Part shown: positions 45,267 through 53,772 of the stretch, piece after piece
Layout of the letters: each line of letters begins with the position of its first letter
Position numbering within the stretch: the first letter of the stretch is position 1
NCBI RefSeq assembly: GCF_024198255.1
Contig: NZ_JAJVKW010000003.1
Coordinates: 62,001-126,000 of the forward strand
Origin: Myxococcus guangdongensis
Lineage (GTDB): Bacteria > Myxococcota > Myxococcia > Myxococcales > Myxococcaceae
Reading direction: 5' to 3'
Length of the DNA: 64,000 nt
The notes under the pieces: generated by a model
What the model was told of the DNA's origin: nothing
The model's database searches: none
What the model saw: only the letters and a program-made list of their open reading frames with translations
Made by a program: the position numbers and the translations under genes

Positions 45267-46775
45267 ATGCGTTCTGGCGTTTGGATTCTAGGCATCGTCC
45301 TCGTCGCCACGGGCTGCGCCGGGGGCGACGCGTCTTCTCGCAGGGGAACATTCCAGCAACGCGCCGGGACGGCGGGAGACGCGTGGTCGGATGCGCGCGA
45401 GGGCAAGAGGGGTGAGGACTCCTCTCTGGGAAATCCCCGCGCGCGAGGGGCGCGGCAGGATGCATTCGACACCTTGTTGGGAAGTGCTGGGCTGGATGAG
45501 CGGGACGCGCTGCCAATCGCGGGGAATTCTCTCACGTCCAGGCATGCCACCCGGCTCCTGAAAACACTTCTGGAGAAGGACGTAACGCTGGGGCAGTTCC
45601 CGGCCCGTGTGGCGCTGGGCTTCGTGCTGCGGGAGGTGCTGACCACGGGCGAGGTGTCGCGGACGGGATTGGTGCGCCGGGTGGAGCGCTTCAAACACGT
45701 GGCTGTGCTCCGGCCAGATGGGTGCCTGGCATGGGTGCGCACCGGGCGGACGCAGCAACGGGTGGCGCCAGTCGAGTGGAGGGACGGCGCCTTCCGTGCG
45801 CACGGCTTCGAGTTGGGTCGTTTCTACGACGGGAGCACGGGTGTCTTCAGATTGCTCGACAATGGGTTGAGGGAAGAGAACGGCTTCCCGCTGGCGGATG
45901 TCCACGACGATGCGGATGTCATCAGTCGGACCCTGGATGGGGCTCAAGAGGCGTTCGTGGGGCTGGCCCTCGCGGTGGGGAAGTTCTTCTCGACGTCACC
46001 AGCCGACAACCTCACGGCACTCCGTCAGATGCCGGCCGCCGTGGTGGCGCTGCTGGAGTCATCGCCCGAGTACCTGGAGCGCTTCCGGTACATGACGCGA
46101 GGCGAGCAGGTGCAGGCCGTCTCCAAGCTGACGACGAACCTCGTCGCGACGTGGGGGACGGTGTCAGCGGCGACGCGCACGTTGCAGGGGACAGCGGTCG
46201 CCACGGCGGAGGTGCCAGTGCTCGCGTTGTCCGCCGACGGCGTGGTCGCCATGCGAATCGTGGCGGTTCCCGTGGGGCGTGCGGCGACCGTGCTGAGTGG
46301 AGGCCCTGGCGCGGCCATCATCCTTCGACGTGCGGGCCCGGAGTCGAGGCAAGGAGGTCCCTCCGAGGAGCCCGGTCAGTGGGGCCCCTCCCGGGAATCC
46401 ATGTCTCCCGGGGCGCGGAGCTACCAGGAACAAATCACGGGCCACTCGGCGGACGAGGCATACTGGGTCGGAGGGGTTGGCAGGGACAGTGGTGGAGTGA
46501 AGTTCGACGGGTACGACGGGCAAGTGCTGTTGGAGGCGAAGGGCCCGGGCTATGCGAACAAGTTCCTCGATGATCTCAAGCCGAAGGTCTGGTTCGAGAA
46601 TTCGGGAGCAAAGGCCCTCGTCGAGCAGGCACAGAGACAGTTGGCCAGGGCTCCGGAGGGGGTTCCGATTCGATGGCACATCGCGGAGCGGAAGACCGCG
46701 GAAGCGATAAGAGGCTTGTTGAACGGCAAAGGTATCACGGAGATTGAGGTTGTGTTTACTCCGCCGTTGCATTGA
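45267..46775 (+). CDS. Lipoprotein toxin with C-terminal Tox-REase-5 nuclease domain (SitA-like candidate)
   Basis: 502 residues; ATG at 45267 after GAGGG. A lipoprotein signal ends in VATGC (Cys17). A long central region (about 60-340) has no recognised domain. The C-terminal 118 residues (385-502) match the restriction-endonuclease-fold toxin 5 type: KFDG with Asp414, then LLEAKG with Glu423 and Lys425, giving a D-X8-E-X-K nuclease core, and a closing IEVVFTPP strand. The next gene is an Imm52-like immunity gene 11 bp away. Lipid-anchored polymorphic toxins of this kind (SitA) are passed between myxobacterial cells by outer-membrane exchange; that route is inferred from the lipobox. A short IS3 fragment follows the pair. 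Confidence 0.85.
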   Translation: MRSGVWILGIVLVATGCAGGDASSRRGTFQQRAGTAGDAWSDAREGKRGEDSSLGNPRARGARQDAFDTLLGSAGLDERDALPIAGNSLTSRHATRLLKTLLEKDVTLGQFPARVALGFVLREVLTTGEVSRTGLVRRVERFKHVAVLRPDGCLAWVRTGRTQQRVAPVEWRDGAFRAHGFELGRFYDGSTGVFRLLDNGLREENGFPLADVHDDADVISRTLDGAQEAFVGLALAVGKFFSTSPADNLTALRQMPAAVVALLESSPEYLERFRYMTRGEQVQAVSKLTTNLVATWGTVSAATRTLQGTAVATAEVPVLALSADGVVAMRIVAVPVGRAATVLSGGPGAAIILRRAGPESRQGGPSEEPGQWGPSRESMSPGARSYQEQITGHSADEAYWVGGVGRDSGGVKFDGYDGQVLLEAKGPGYANKFLDDLKPKVWFENSGAKALVEQAQRQLARAPEGVPIRWHIAERKTAEAIRGLLNGKGITEIEVVFTPPLH

Positions 46776-46786
46776 GGAAGCAGTCC

Positions 46787-47503
46787 ATGAGTGAGAGCTA
46801 CTATGCGGGCGCATACTGGGGGGCACGGGCGGAGTCGGCGGAGCAGTGCGCCGCGAGGGCGGAGATATTCCTCAGCACCCTGGCCTCCGCCGATGCATCG
46901 TTCTCGCACTGGTTCCGGCAAGGAAAATCGCGCAAGGATGCCTTGAAGCATCCCATCGAAATCAGCCGAGCCGCGCTGGAGCAAATCATCCGTCGTGGCA
47001 AGGACCGCGTCGTTGAGGAACTCGGGTTTCGTTTCAGCGCCTGGAACGGCGCGAGCGCCGATGACGAAGCGGTGAGCATCGACGCGACGTGCGGTGGCCA
47101 CTCCAAGAGGGTGGGCAATTTTTGTTTCCTCCAACTGCCCCACGGCGGGCCGAGCGCGGAGCGGCTCTTGACGGCGCGGAGTCTGGAGGTGCTCGTCAGG
47201 GCCATGGCCATGGCCTGGGAGCCCGATTCGGCCGTCGCGACCTCAGCGACTCATCGGGACACGGTGACCTCGACCCCCAAGCCAGGCACCTTCGTCGGGT
47301 GGGTGACGTACTTCGCGCGTCATCTGGGCGAGGTGCCGCCGCTTCCTGCTCCCGTGCGCATCGAGCCCGTCGAAGACAAGGGCACGCTCGTCGTGCTGAC
47401 CCCGGAGAGATTCACGGCCAGCAATCCGGCGCATGTGGCGTTGGCCGAGCAGGTCCGCGAGCTGTGGGTCCGAGCGGGGTTGTTGAAGCCGCTCCAGCGG
47501 TAG
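46787..47503 (+). CDS. Imm52-family immunity protein
   Basis: 238 residues; the ATG at 46787 has GAGGAA nine bases upstream, so I prefer it to the in-frame TTG at 46772. The N-terminus YYAGAYWGARAESAEQCAAR and the later SHWFRQGKSRKDAL are hallmarks of the Imm52 family, which typically sits right after Tox-REase-5 toxins. No signal peptide is seen, so it should act in the cytoplasm, binding and blocking the nuclease. It is 11 bp downstream of the toxin gene on the same strand and certainly co-transcribed. Specificity to the adjacent toxin is inferred from the pairing. Confidence 0.88.
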   Translation: MSESYYAGAYWGARAESAEQCAARAEIFLSTLASADASFSHWFRQGKSRKDALKHPIEISRAALEQIIRRGKDRVVEELGFRFSAWNGASADDEAVSIDATCGGHSKRVGNFCFLQLPHGGPSAERLLTARSLEVLVRAMAMAWEPDSAVATSATHRDTVTSTPKPGTFVGWVTYFARHLGEVPPLPAPVRIEPVEDKGTLVVLTPERFTASNPAHVALAEQVRELWVRAGLLKPLQR

Positions 47504-47957
47504 CCGTAGTGAGCTTGCCCCGGCTCCGTGGACAGCGTGGTGATGTTGCCTGGGCTCCCGGTGAGGCGAGCCGCTCACACTCCACCGGGCTCACGTAGCC
47601 CCGCGAGGAGTGGTTGCAGAAGACCCCGATGTACTCGAAGAGCGCGGAGCGGGCCTGCTCTCTCGTAGCGAGGTCCGCGTCATGAACGAGCTCCATCTTC
47701 ACGGTGCTGAAGAAGCTCTCCGTCACGGCGAGCGGTTTTCGGGAGTTCGAATTCGAAGGTGAGCATGGATGCGCGTCCGGCCTGGACCAACGCACATCCG
47801 CGCTGTCGGTTCCCGTCGACGTGCAATCATCCATCGTGGCCGTCGGCGCGAGCCCAAAATAGTTGCCTAGGAAATCAATTGAAGCTACCTCTTCAGCGGT
47901 GGGCTGGCTCGTCTCAAGCAAGCGAGTCACGCGACACTCAGGGGAGGACAGAAGGCG
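47504..47957. other. Gap after immunity gene, largely IS remnant
   Basis: The 454 bp between the immunity gene and the DUF1398 gene contain the IS3 remnant (47562-47741) and about 215 bp of lower-GC sequence without a recognisable gene. That tract has more A and T than the surroundings and may hold the promoter for the next two genes or the rest of a decayed insertion. Confidence 0.5.
47562..47741 (-). pseudogene. IS3-family transposase (OrfB) C-terminal remnant
   Basis: On the minus strand about 60 codons read AVTESFFSTVKMELVHDA then an EYIGVFCN and GYVSPVE stretch, the C-terminal part of IS3-group OrfB including the catalytic Glu of ESFFSTVK. Four or so residues normally present between N and HSS (RQRR-like) are missing, and neither the rest of the integrase core nor inverted repeats are found. 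It is a dead fragment, 59 bp beyond the immunity gene, marking past insertion or rearrangement next to the toxin locus. Confidence 0.8.
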
Positions 47958-48359
47958 ATGACCGAGCCATTGACCACGACCGCGCAAGAGTGCCTGGACG
48001 CGGCGTACGAAGGCACGATGGACTTTCCCGCCATCGTCCGAGCCCTGATGGATGCGGGGTTCGAGGGGTACGAGGTCGACTATCGACGAGGTACCTCGAC
48101 GTACTTCACTGCCAGCGGCGAGCACGTGGAATTGACCTTGCCGAGGTCGGACACGCCCATCGCCGCGAAGTTCAACACGAACGAGGTCGAGCAAGCTGTC
48201 CGTGAGGCGCAGCGCAAGGCGCCCGGCTACACGTACGCTGGCTTCTGCGCGAAGGTGAAGGCCGCGGGCTGCGCGGGGTACATGGTTTCCTTTCTGGGCA
48301 GACGCGTCGTCTACTTCGGCCGCACGGCGGAAACGCATGTCGAGCACTTCCCCAGATAA
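47958..48359 (+). CDS. DUF1398 family protein
   Basis: 133 residues with the DUF1398 pattern: TMDFPAIVRALMDAGFEGYEVDYRRG, then TYFTASGEHV, and a C-terminal YAGFCAKVKAAGCAGYMVSF. The family (Escherichia coli YbcV is a member) is often annotated phage-envelope-like but has no established function. The last 23 bp overlap the MarR regulator gene, so the two form a unit. No signal peptide or membrane segment. Confidence 0.85.
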   Translation: MTEPLTTTAQECLDAAYEGTMDFPAIVRALMDAGFEGYEVDYRRGTSTYFTASGEHVELTLPRSDTPIAAKFNTNEVEQAVREAQRKAPGYTYAGFCAKVKAAGCAGYMVSFLGRRVVYFGRTAETHVEHFPR

Positions 48360-48864
48360 GATTCCGCGCGCTGGCGAGCGTGGGGAAGGGTCGGTCCGGA
48401 GGACGTCGGAACACGACGAGGTCAGTACACTCGAAACCCATCTCGGCTACTGGCTCCGTGCCGTGTCGAACCATGTGTCGCATGCCTTCAAAGCCAAGGT
48501 GGAGCGGCAGGACGTCACGGTCGCGGAGTGGGTCGTGCTGCGAGCCCTGTTCGATGGTGACGGAATCAAACCCAGTGAGCTCGCGGTAAAGCTCGGACTG
48601 ACGCGTGGCGCGATCTCCAAGCTCGTGGACCGGCTGGTGGCGAAGGAGCTGGTGTCGGTCCGCAGCGACGTTCGTGATGGTCGCGCTCAGCGACTCACCC
48701 TGAGGGCCTCCGGGCGGCGTCTCGTGCCGAAGCTCGCGGCATTGGCCGACGAGAATGATGCCGAGTGCTTCGGGCAGCTCAACCCAGAGCAGCGAGCGTT
48801 TCTGCTCGCGACACTCAAGGGGCTCGTCGAGCACCTCGGGCTCCAGGGAGCGCCTGTCGACTGA
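48337..48864 (+). CDS. MarR-family transcriptional regulator
   Basis: 175 residues; the ATG at 48337 lies inside the end of the DUF1398 gene. The winged helix is clear: VTVAEWVVLRALFDGDGIKPSELAVKLGLTRGAISKLVDRL, with the basic wing VRSDVRDGRAQRLTL. MarR proteins dimerise and repress promoters until a phenolic or oxidant ligand binds. Natural targets would be its own operon and perhaps the convergent quinone reductase gene. The N-terminal 25 residues are charged and may be dispensable. Effector unknown. Confidence 0.92.
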   Translation: MSSTSPDKIPRAGERGEGSVRRTSEHDEVSTLETHLGYWLRAVSNHVSHAFKAKVERQDVTVAEWVVLRALFDGDGIKPSELAVKLGLTRGAISKLVDRLVAKELVSVRSDVRDGRAQRLTLRASGRRLVPKLAALADENDAECFGQLNPEQRAFLLATLKGLVEHLGLQGAPVD

Positions 48865-48914
48865 TGGCAGGAGGCCGTGCGCGGGAGCACGAAGAATGGG
48901 ACGTCTCTCGCAAC

Positions 48915-48948
48915 GAGGAGTCTCCGGGCTCACGTCCGGGGACTCCTC
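48915..48948. terminator. Bidirectional hairpin between MarR and quinone reductase genes
   Basis: GAGGAGTC (48915-48922) pairs with GACTCCTC (48941-48948), extended inside by T-G and CCGG/CCGG around an 8-nt loop: a 13-bp stem with one wobble. It sits between convergent genes, 51 bp from one stop and 19 bp from the other. Confidence 0.75.
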
Positions 48949-48966
48949 CGCGGCCGAGCCGAGAGC

Positions 48967-49872
48967 TCAGTTGACGAGCAGCACCTTGCCCGTGCCGCCC
49001 TTCTCCGCGTGCTTCTGGGCATCCTTCGCCTCAGCCATCTTGAACGTCTTGCCAATGGGGATGGTCAACTCACCCCTGGCCACGCTCTCTCCCAGTTGCG
49101 CGAGCCGGCGTCCATCCGGGTGCGAGAAGAAGCTGCTCACCTGGAGGCCCTTCTCCTTCGCCCCCTTCGGCTCCCCCACCACGCTGCACACCCGCCCGCC
49201 ACGCTTCACCTTGTCCAACACCGCCGCCACGGCCTCGCCACCCACCGTGTCCGCCACGCCGTCCAGCGTCGGCAGCTTCGCGACGTCGCTTGCATCATCC
49301 AGCGCGACCACCCCGTCCGCGCCGAGCTTCCGGGCCTCCTCCACCTGTGTGGCTCGCACGCCCGCCCAGACCTTCACCCCCCGCGCCTTCGCCGCGAACA
49401 GGGCCGCGCGCCCCACCGCGCCCACCGCGCCGGTGACGAGCACCGTGGTCCCCTGGGCCGGCTTCAGCTGCTCCTCAATCAACTGCACGCCCGTCAGCGT
49501 CACCAGCGGGAGCGCGGCGGCGTCCTTCAGCTCCAGCGAGTCCGGCACCTGGGCCCAGACCTCCTCGGGGGCGACCACCGTCTCCGCATAGCCCGAGGAC
49601 ACCAGTCCCATCACCCGGTCGCCCTTCTTGAAGCCCTTCACGCTCTGCCCCACCTCGACGACCTCTCCGGAGACGTCCCGCCCGAGGATGGCGGGGAACG
49701 TCACCGGCATCAGCTCCTTCATGTCGCCTCGACGAATCTTCCAGTCGACCGGGTTGATGCTCGCGGCGATGACGCGCACCTTCACGTCTCCTGGACCCAT
49801 CTTCGGCTCAGGCATCTCCGACACGACGAGGTTGTCCGCATCTCCATAGGCCTTCAGCACGACGGCTTTCAT
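48967..49872 (-). CDS. Zinc-free quinone oxidoreductase-like MDR dehydrogenase
   Basis: 301 residues from the ATG at 49872 (GGGAG six bases upstream). The opening MKAVVLKAYGDADNLVVSEMPEP and the GRDVSGEVVEVG, GYAETVVAPEE and VLVTGAVGAVGRAALFAAKARG motifs place it in the quinone reductase branch of medium-chain dehydrogenases. The cysteines of zinc-binding family members are absent. It would use NADPH to reduce quinones or enones. Convergent with MarR; oxidant-responsive control by that protein is possible but not shown. Confidence 0.9.
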   Translation of the reverse strand: MKAVVLKAYGDADNLVVSEMPEPKMGPGDVKVRVIAASINPVDWKIRRGDMKELMPVTFPAILGRDVSGEVVEVGQSVKGFKKGDRVMGLVSSGYAETVVAPEEVWAQVPDSLELKDAAALPLVTLTGVQLIEEQLKPAQGTTVLVTGAVGAVGRAALFAAKARGVKVWAGVRATQVEEARKLGADGVVALDDASDVAKLPTLDGVADTVGGEAVAAVLDKVKRGGRVCSVVGEPKGAKEKGLQVSSFFSHPDGRRLAQLGESVARGELTIPIGKTFKMAEAKDAQKHAEKGGTGKVLLVN

Positions 49873-50091
49873 GGGTGTCTCCCAGGATGAAGTGGCTCGA
49901 AGCGCTCCAACGACGGACCAACGATAAGTACCGACGGAGGGAGTGCCATCGTTCGCGGGCGCCTGACTCCCTGCCTCCCCCCTGGCGAGGACTCCGGGAG
50001 GCAACAGGGACGCCAGGCGACGCAGCAACTCCAACCTGGTGAAGAGGAGGTACGTGGTGCCGTCCGGCGGCGGTTGCTTCATCCAATGGGG

Positions 50092-51534
50092 TCAGCGGAC
50101 GTAGCACTGCGTGCCATCGACGGCACCGTCGAAGTTGGTGTCCATGAAGACGCAGCTGCCGCGCCTGACGGCCAGATTCGAACGGCCGTCCCCGTCCCAA
50201 TCGCCAACGAGGTACTGGTCTTCGCCGGCGCCATTGCCGTAGCACTGCGTGGAGTCTGTGGCACCGTCGAAGTTGGTGTCCATGAAGACGCAATGGCCCC
50301 GCCTGACAGCCAGGTTCGACCGGCCATCCCCGTCCCAGTCGCCAACGAGATACTGGTCTTCGCTGGCGCCATTGCCGTAGCACTGGGTGTTGTCTGTGAC
50401 ACCGTCGAAGTTGGTGTCCATGAGGACGCAATTGCCCCGCCTGACAGCCAGGTTCGACCGGCCATCCCCATCCCAATCACCAACGAGATACTGGTCTTCG
50501 CTGGCGCCATTGCCGTAGCACTGGGTGAGGTCGACCGCGCCGTCAAAGTTGGTATCCATGTGGACACAGTTGCCGCGCCTGACGGCCAGGTTCGACCGGC
50601 CGTCTCCGTCCCAATCGCCCGCGAGGTACTGGTCTTCGCTCGCGCCGTCGCCGTAGCACTGCGTGGAGTCTGTGACACCGTCGAAGTTGGTGTCCATGGA
50701 GACGCAATTGCCGACGCGCGTCGCCAGGTTTGACCGCCCGTCGTCCTCCCAGTCGCCGACGAGGTACGCATTGGGGGGATACAAGGCCTTCAGCGCGGTG
50801 AGGTCCGAGCTGGTCCACTCGCCCGTCTCGGTCGCGCGGAAGCAGGAGTTCATGATGGAGCCGCCGACAATCGCCGTGGTTGGCGTGCCCGGAATGTGAA
50901 TCACGCCGACGCCGGCTTCGCCCTCGTCGCCGCCATTGCCGCAACTGATGCCGCGGTTGTAGTAGTCCGAATGGCGGAGCCCGAGGGTGTGGCCGATTTC
51001 GTGTGTGATGACGTGCTCGATGACATCGACGCCGTACTGGCTGAGCTGTCCACCGATGGTGATTTGCCCATACGGAAGGCCGTTCGATGGGAACCCAGCG
51101 ACTCCGCCATTTCCGTTCGGATCGATCACGGCATTGATGGTGAAATTGCAGTTGGCGTTCGGCCCTCGTCCCACGACGAACGTGAGCGGGAGTTCGTCGT
51201 AGTTCTGGATGGCGAGATCGAGCGCCGTGCTGAACACGCCGGTGAACGTCGAGCCGTTGATGCAGATCTTCGACAGCGATCTGCTGACGAGATTGGTGGT
51301 CCGGTACTGCTCGTCGGAGGTGCCGCCGGCCTCAATCATCTCGCGCGACGCCGCCAGGGACACCTCGGCGTCACGCCCCACGTAGACCCTCCCTTCGACG
51401 ACCATGATGTCGGCGGCGGGGAAGCCCGCCTTGACCAGGTTGCCGACGATCTCCTGCGACTCATGAGGAGGCTCGGCGCACCCGAGCATGAGGGCCGCGC
51501 ATCCCGCTGCCAATACAATACCTCTCGCAATCAT
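50092..51534 (-). CDS. HEXXH metalloprotease lipoprotein (M57-like) with five C-terminal tandem repeats
   Basis: 480 residues from the ATG at 51534, which has AAGGAG five bases upstream. A lipoprotein-type signal ends in LMLGC (Cys19). The catalytic domain has HEIGHTLGLRH (His178, Glu179, His182, His188), the elongated zinc motif of M57 and other metzincin-like peptidases, and a downstream IMNSCF Met-turn candidate. From about 260 to the end there are five 46-residue repeats of FG-GAP/VCBS type, each with GDWDGDGRSNLAVRRG and CVxMDTNFDG; Asp/Asn-rich loops suggest calcium binding. At the DNA level these are 138-bp repeats (see separate entry). Probably a surface-anchored protease; substrate unknown. 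Confidence 0.9.
   Translation of the reverse strand: MIARGIVLAAGCAALMLGCAEPPHESQEIVGNLVKAGFPAADIMVVEGRVYVGRDAEVSLAASREMIEAGGTSDEQYRTTNLVSRSLSKICINGSTFTGVFSTALDLAIQNYDELPLTFVVGRGPNANCNFTINAVIDPNGNGGVAGFPSNGLPYGQITIGGQLSQYGVDVIEHVITHEIGHTLGLRHSDYYNRGISCGNGGDEGEAGVGVIHIPGTPTTAIVGGSIMNSCFRATETGEWTSSDLTALKALYPPNAYLVGDWEDDGRSNLATRVGNCVSMDTNFDGVTDSTQCYGDGASEDQYLAGDWDGDGRSNLAVRRGNCVHMDTNFDGAVDLTQCYGNGASEDQYLVGDWDGDGRSNLAVRRGNCVLMDTNFDGVTDNTQCYGNGASEDQYLVGDWDGDGRSNLAVRRGHCVFMDTNFDGATDSTQCYGNGAGEDQYLVGDWDGDGRSNLAVRRGSCVFMDTNFDGAVDGTQCYVR
50101..50781. repeat. Five near-identical 138-bp tandem repeats
   Basis: Units start at about 50101, 50239, 50377, 50515 and 50653, exactly 138 bp (46 codons) apart, with very few differences, many synonymous. 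They encode the C-terminal modules of the metalloprotease lipoprotein. Recent duplication or gene conversion is likely. Confidence 0.9.
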
Positions 51535-51869
51535 GGAGACTCCTTGCATGCTCTGCTCCCCCGCATGTGAGGTGGGGGGACTCTACGGGCACTCCCGTCT
51601 ATCTTTCCTCTGAGTATCCCCTGCCTCGGGGAGGTGCTCTTGGACCTCCCAACCCTGGCGCCTGTGGCGCTCCCGGCTGCGGGACCGAGCGGGGTTGTTG
51701 AAGAGTGAGCGCCCGAATCCAGGAGAGCGTTGTGCGAGGCCCCGCGGCCGCCTCCTCACCATCCACGGCGCTCGACTCGGCCCGGCTGACTCGTCACTGT
51801 ACGCGGCGCCTGGCGGCCTGGGGCCGGACCGTCGTGGCGCGCCAGTCCCTCGGCCGCGAAGGAGTCATC
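51535..51869. other. Divergent intergenic region, contains one hairpin
   Basis: 335 bp between the metalloprotease gene (minus) and the aldo/keto reductase gene (plus). GGGAGGT (51629-51635) and ACCTCCC (51644-51650) form a perfect 7-bp stem with an 8-nt loop. Otherwise I see no gene and no clear promoter motif. The reading frame of the reductase is open across much of it, but without similarity or ribosome site. Confidence 0.45.
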
Positions 51870-52841
51870 ATGCAGTACACGAACCTGGGTCGCTCGGGGC
51901 TCTCCGTCAGCCGGCTGTGTCTGGGCACGATGAACTTCGGCTGGAACACCGAGGAGCCGGAGTCCCACGCCATCATGGACACCGCGCTGGAGCGCGGCAT
52001 CAACTTCTTCGACACCGCCAACGTCTACGGCTTCGGCGACAACAAGGGCCGCACCGAGCAGGTCATCGGCAACTGGTTCGCCCAGGGCGGACGGCGCCGC
52101 GAGCGCACCGTGCTCGCCACCAAGGTCTACGGCCCCATGGGCGACTGGCCCAACGAGGGCAAGCTGTCCGCCCTCAACATCCGCCGCGCCCTCGACGCCA
52201 GCCTCAAGCGGCTGCGCACCGACTACATCGACCTGTACCAGTTCCACCACGTCGACCGCGCCACGCCGTGGGAGGAAATCTGGCAGGCCCTCGAGGTCGC
52301 CGTCACCCAGGGCAAGGTGCTCTACGTCGGCAGCAGCAACTTCGCCGGCTGGCACATCGCCCAGGCCCAGGCCGCCGCCGCCAGGCGCGACTTCCTGGGT
52401 CTCATCAGCGAGCAATCCCTCTACAACCTGCTGGCGCGCACCGTGGAACTCGAGGTGCTCCCCGCCGCCCGCCACTACGGCCTGGGCGTGCTGCCCTGGT
52501 CCCCCCTCCACGGCGGCCTCCTCGGCGGCGTGCTCAAGAAGGAGCGCGAAGGCAAGCGCCGCCTGGAGGGCCGCGCCCGGGAGGCCCTCCAGAAGAACCA
52601 GGAGAAGATTGAACGCTACGAGGCCCTCGCCGCCGAGCTCGGCCACGAGCCCGGAGACGTCGCCCTCGCGTGGCTGCTCCACCAGCCCGCCGTCACCGCG
52701 CCCATCATCGGACCGCGCGTGGCGGGCCAGCTCGACGCCGCCCTGCGCGCGCTCGACGTGAAGCTCGACGAGAAGGCCCTGGCCCGGCTGGACGAAATCT
52801 TCCCGGGCCACCGCCCCGCGCCCGAGGACTACGCCTGGTAA
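51870..52841 (+). CDS. Aldo/keto reductase
   Basis: 323 residues from the ATG at 51870, preceded by AAGGAG. The start MQYTNLGRSGLSVSRLCLGT and the FFDTANVYGFGDNKGRTEQVIG segment (catalytic Asp and Tyr) are typical, with ATKVYGPMG holding the Lys and YIDLYQFHHVD the His. The C-terminus GPRVAGQLDAALRALDVKLD binds NADP. It resembles the YajO/Tas-like, K+-channel beta-like subgroup. It reduces carbonyls; natural substrate unknown. The gene ends 4 bp from the convergent SDR gene, with no terminator space. Confidence 0.92.
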   Translation: MQYTNLGRSGLSVSRLCLGTMNFGWNTEEPESHAIMDTALERGINFFDTANVYGFGDNKGRTEQVIGNWFAQGGRRRERTVLATKVYGPMGDWPNEGKLSALNIRRALDASLKRLRTDYIDLYQFHHVDRATPWEEIWQALEVAVTQGKVLYVGSSNFAGWHIAQAQAAAARRDFLGLISEQSLYNLLARTVELEVLPAARHYGLGVLPWSPLHGGLLGGVLKKEREGKRRLEGRAREALQKNQEKIERYEALAAELGHEPGDVALAWLLHQPAVTAPIIGPRVAGQLDAALRALDVKLDEKALARLDEIFPGHRPAPEDYAW

Positions 52842-52845
52842 GGCC

Positions 52846-53574
52846 TCACACCGCCGTCCAGCCGCCGTCGACGTCCAGCACCATGCCGGTCGCATAGGCA
52901 CACGTCGCCAGGAAGTACGCCGCGTCGGCCATGTCCCGGGGAGCGCCCGCGCGCTTCATCGGGACCTGGGCCGCGAGCGTGTCCAGGAAGGCCCCCGCCT
53001 GCGTGGCCGGCATGCCCCAGTCGAGGGCCGTGTCCTTCGTGAGCCCGGGTGACAGCACATTCACCCGGAGCCCCCGGGGCGCCAGCTCCACCGCGAGCGA
53101 GCGCCCCATGGCGTTGATGCCCCCACACAGCCCCGCCCCGCCCGCGTAGTTCGCCAGCGCCGCGTGCCCGGCGATGCCCGAACACAACAGGATGGCGCCG
53201 CCCTCGCGCATCTTCGGCACCGCGTGACGCACCGCGGAGAGCTGCCCGAAGAAGCGGTCCTTGAACAGCGCCTCCCAGGCGCTCATCGGCACCGTCTCCA
53301 CCGGACCGAACACCGCGCTGCCCGCGCACGTCACCAGCAGGTCCACCCGAGGCACCGAGTCCATCAGCCGCACCACCTGGGCCTCGTCTCCCACGTCCGT
53401 CACCACGCCGCGCGCGCCATGGCCAATCCGGCCCACCGCCTCGTCCAGGCGCCCCTGACGCCGGCTGGCGATGACGACCTCGGCGCCCTCGCTCGCGAAG
53501 CGCTCGGCGATGGCCAGCCCGATGCCCGTGGCACCACCCGTGATGACCGCGATTCGTCCATCCAATGCACCCAT
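52846..53574 (-). CDS. SDR-family oxidoreductase lacking the catalytic lysine
   Basis: 242 residues from the ATG at 53574, which has GAGGAGG upstream. The cofactor loop ITGGATGIG is at 11-19, TCAG replaces NNAG at 82-85, Ser132 and Tyr143 are present, but the Lys expected four residues after Tyr is Ala147 (YAGGA). The C-terminus GMVLDVDGGW is the standard SDR end. A divergent SDR subgroup without this Lys exists, so the gene may be active or may bind rather than reduce. The open frame extends far upstream but is not coding there. Confidence 0.85.
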   Translation of the reverse strand: MGALDGRIAVITGGATGIGLAIAERFASEGAEVVIASRRQGRLDEAVGRIGHGARGVVTDVGDEAQVVRLMDSVPRVDLLVTCAGSAVFGPVETVPMSAWEALFKDRFFGQLSAVRHAVPKMREGGAILLCSGIAGHAALANYAGGAGLCGGINAMGRSLAVELAPRGLRVNVLSPGLTKDTALDWGMPATQAGAFLDTLAAQVPMKRAGAPRDMADAAYFLATCAYATGMVLDVDGGWTAV

Positions 53575-53772
53575 GGTCCGCCTCCTCGTGTCTGGGGTTC
53601 CAACCGCTGACGGCATACGGCGCGACGGCGCGAGGCTGGCGCTCACAATCCCATGCGCCACCTGGCGTCCACGTGTGTCCTGGAGTCGAACTAGACAGTC
53701 CAGACAGCCGTGGGGCAAGGTCGAGTTCCCCTCCGAGGGTGGGCCCACCCTCCTTGCGCCGGAGTACACACC

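Noticed and set aside
49973-50002. GCCTCCC/GGGAGGC hairpin between the metalloprotease and quinone reductase genes
   Set aside because: The loop is 16 nt and a competing CCTGGCG/CGCCAGG pairing overlaps it; I cannot say which, if either, is real.
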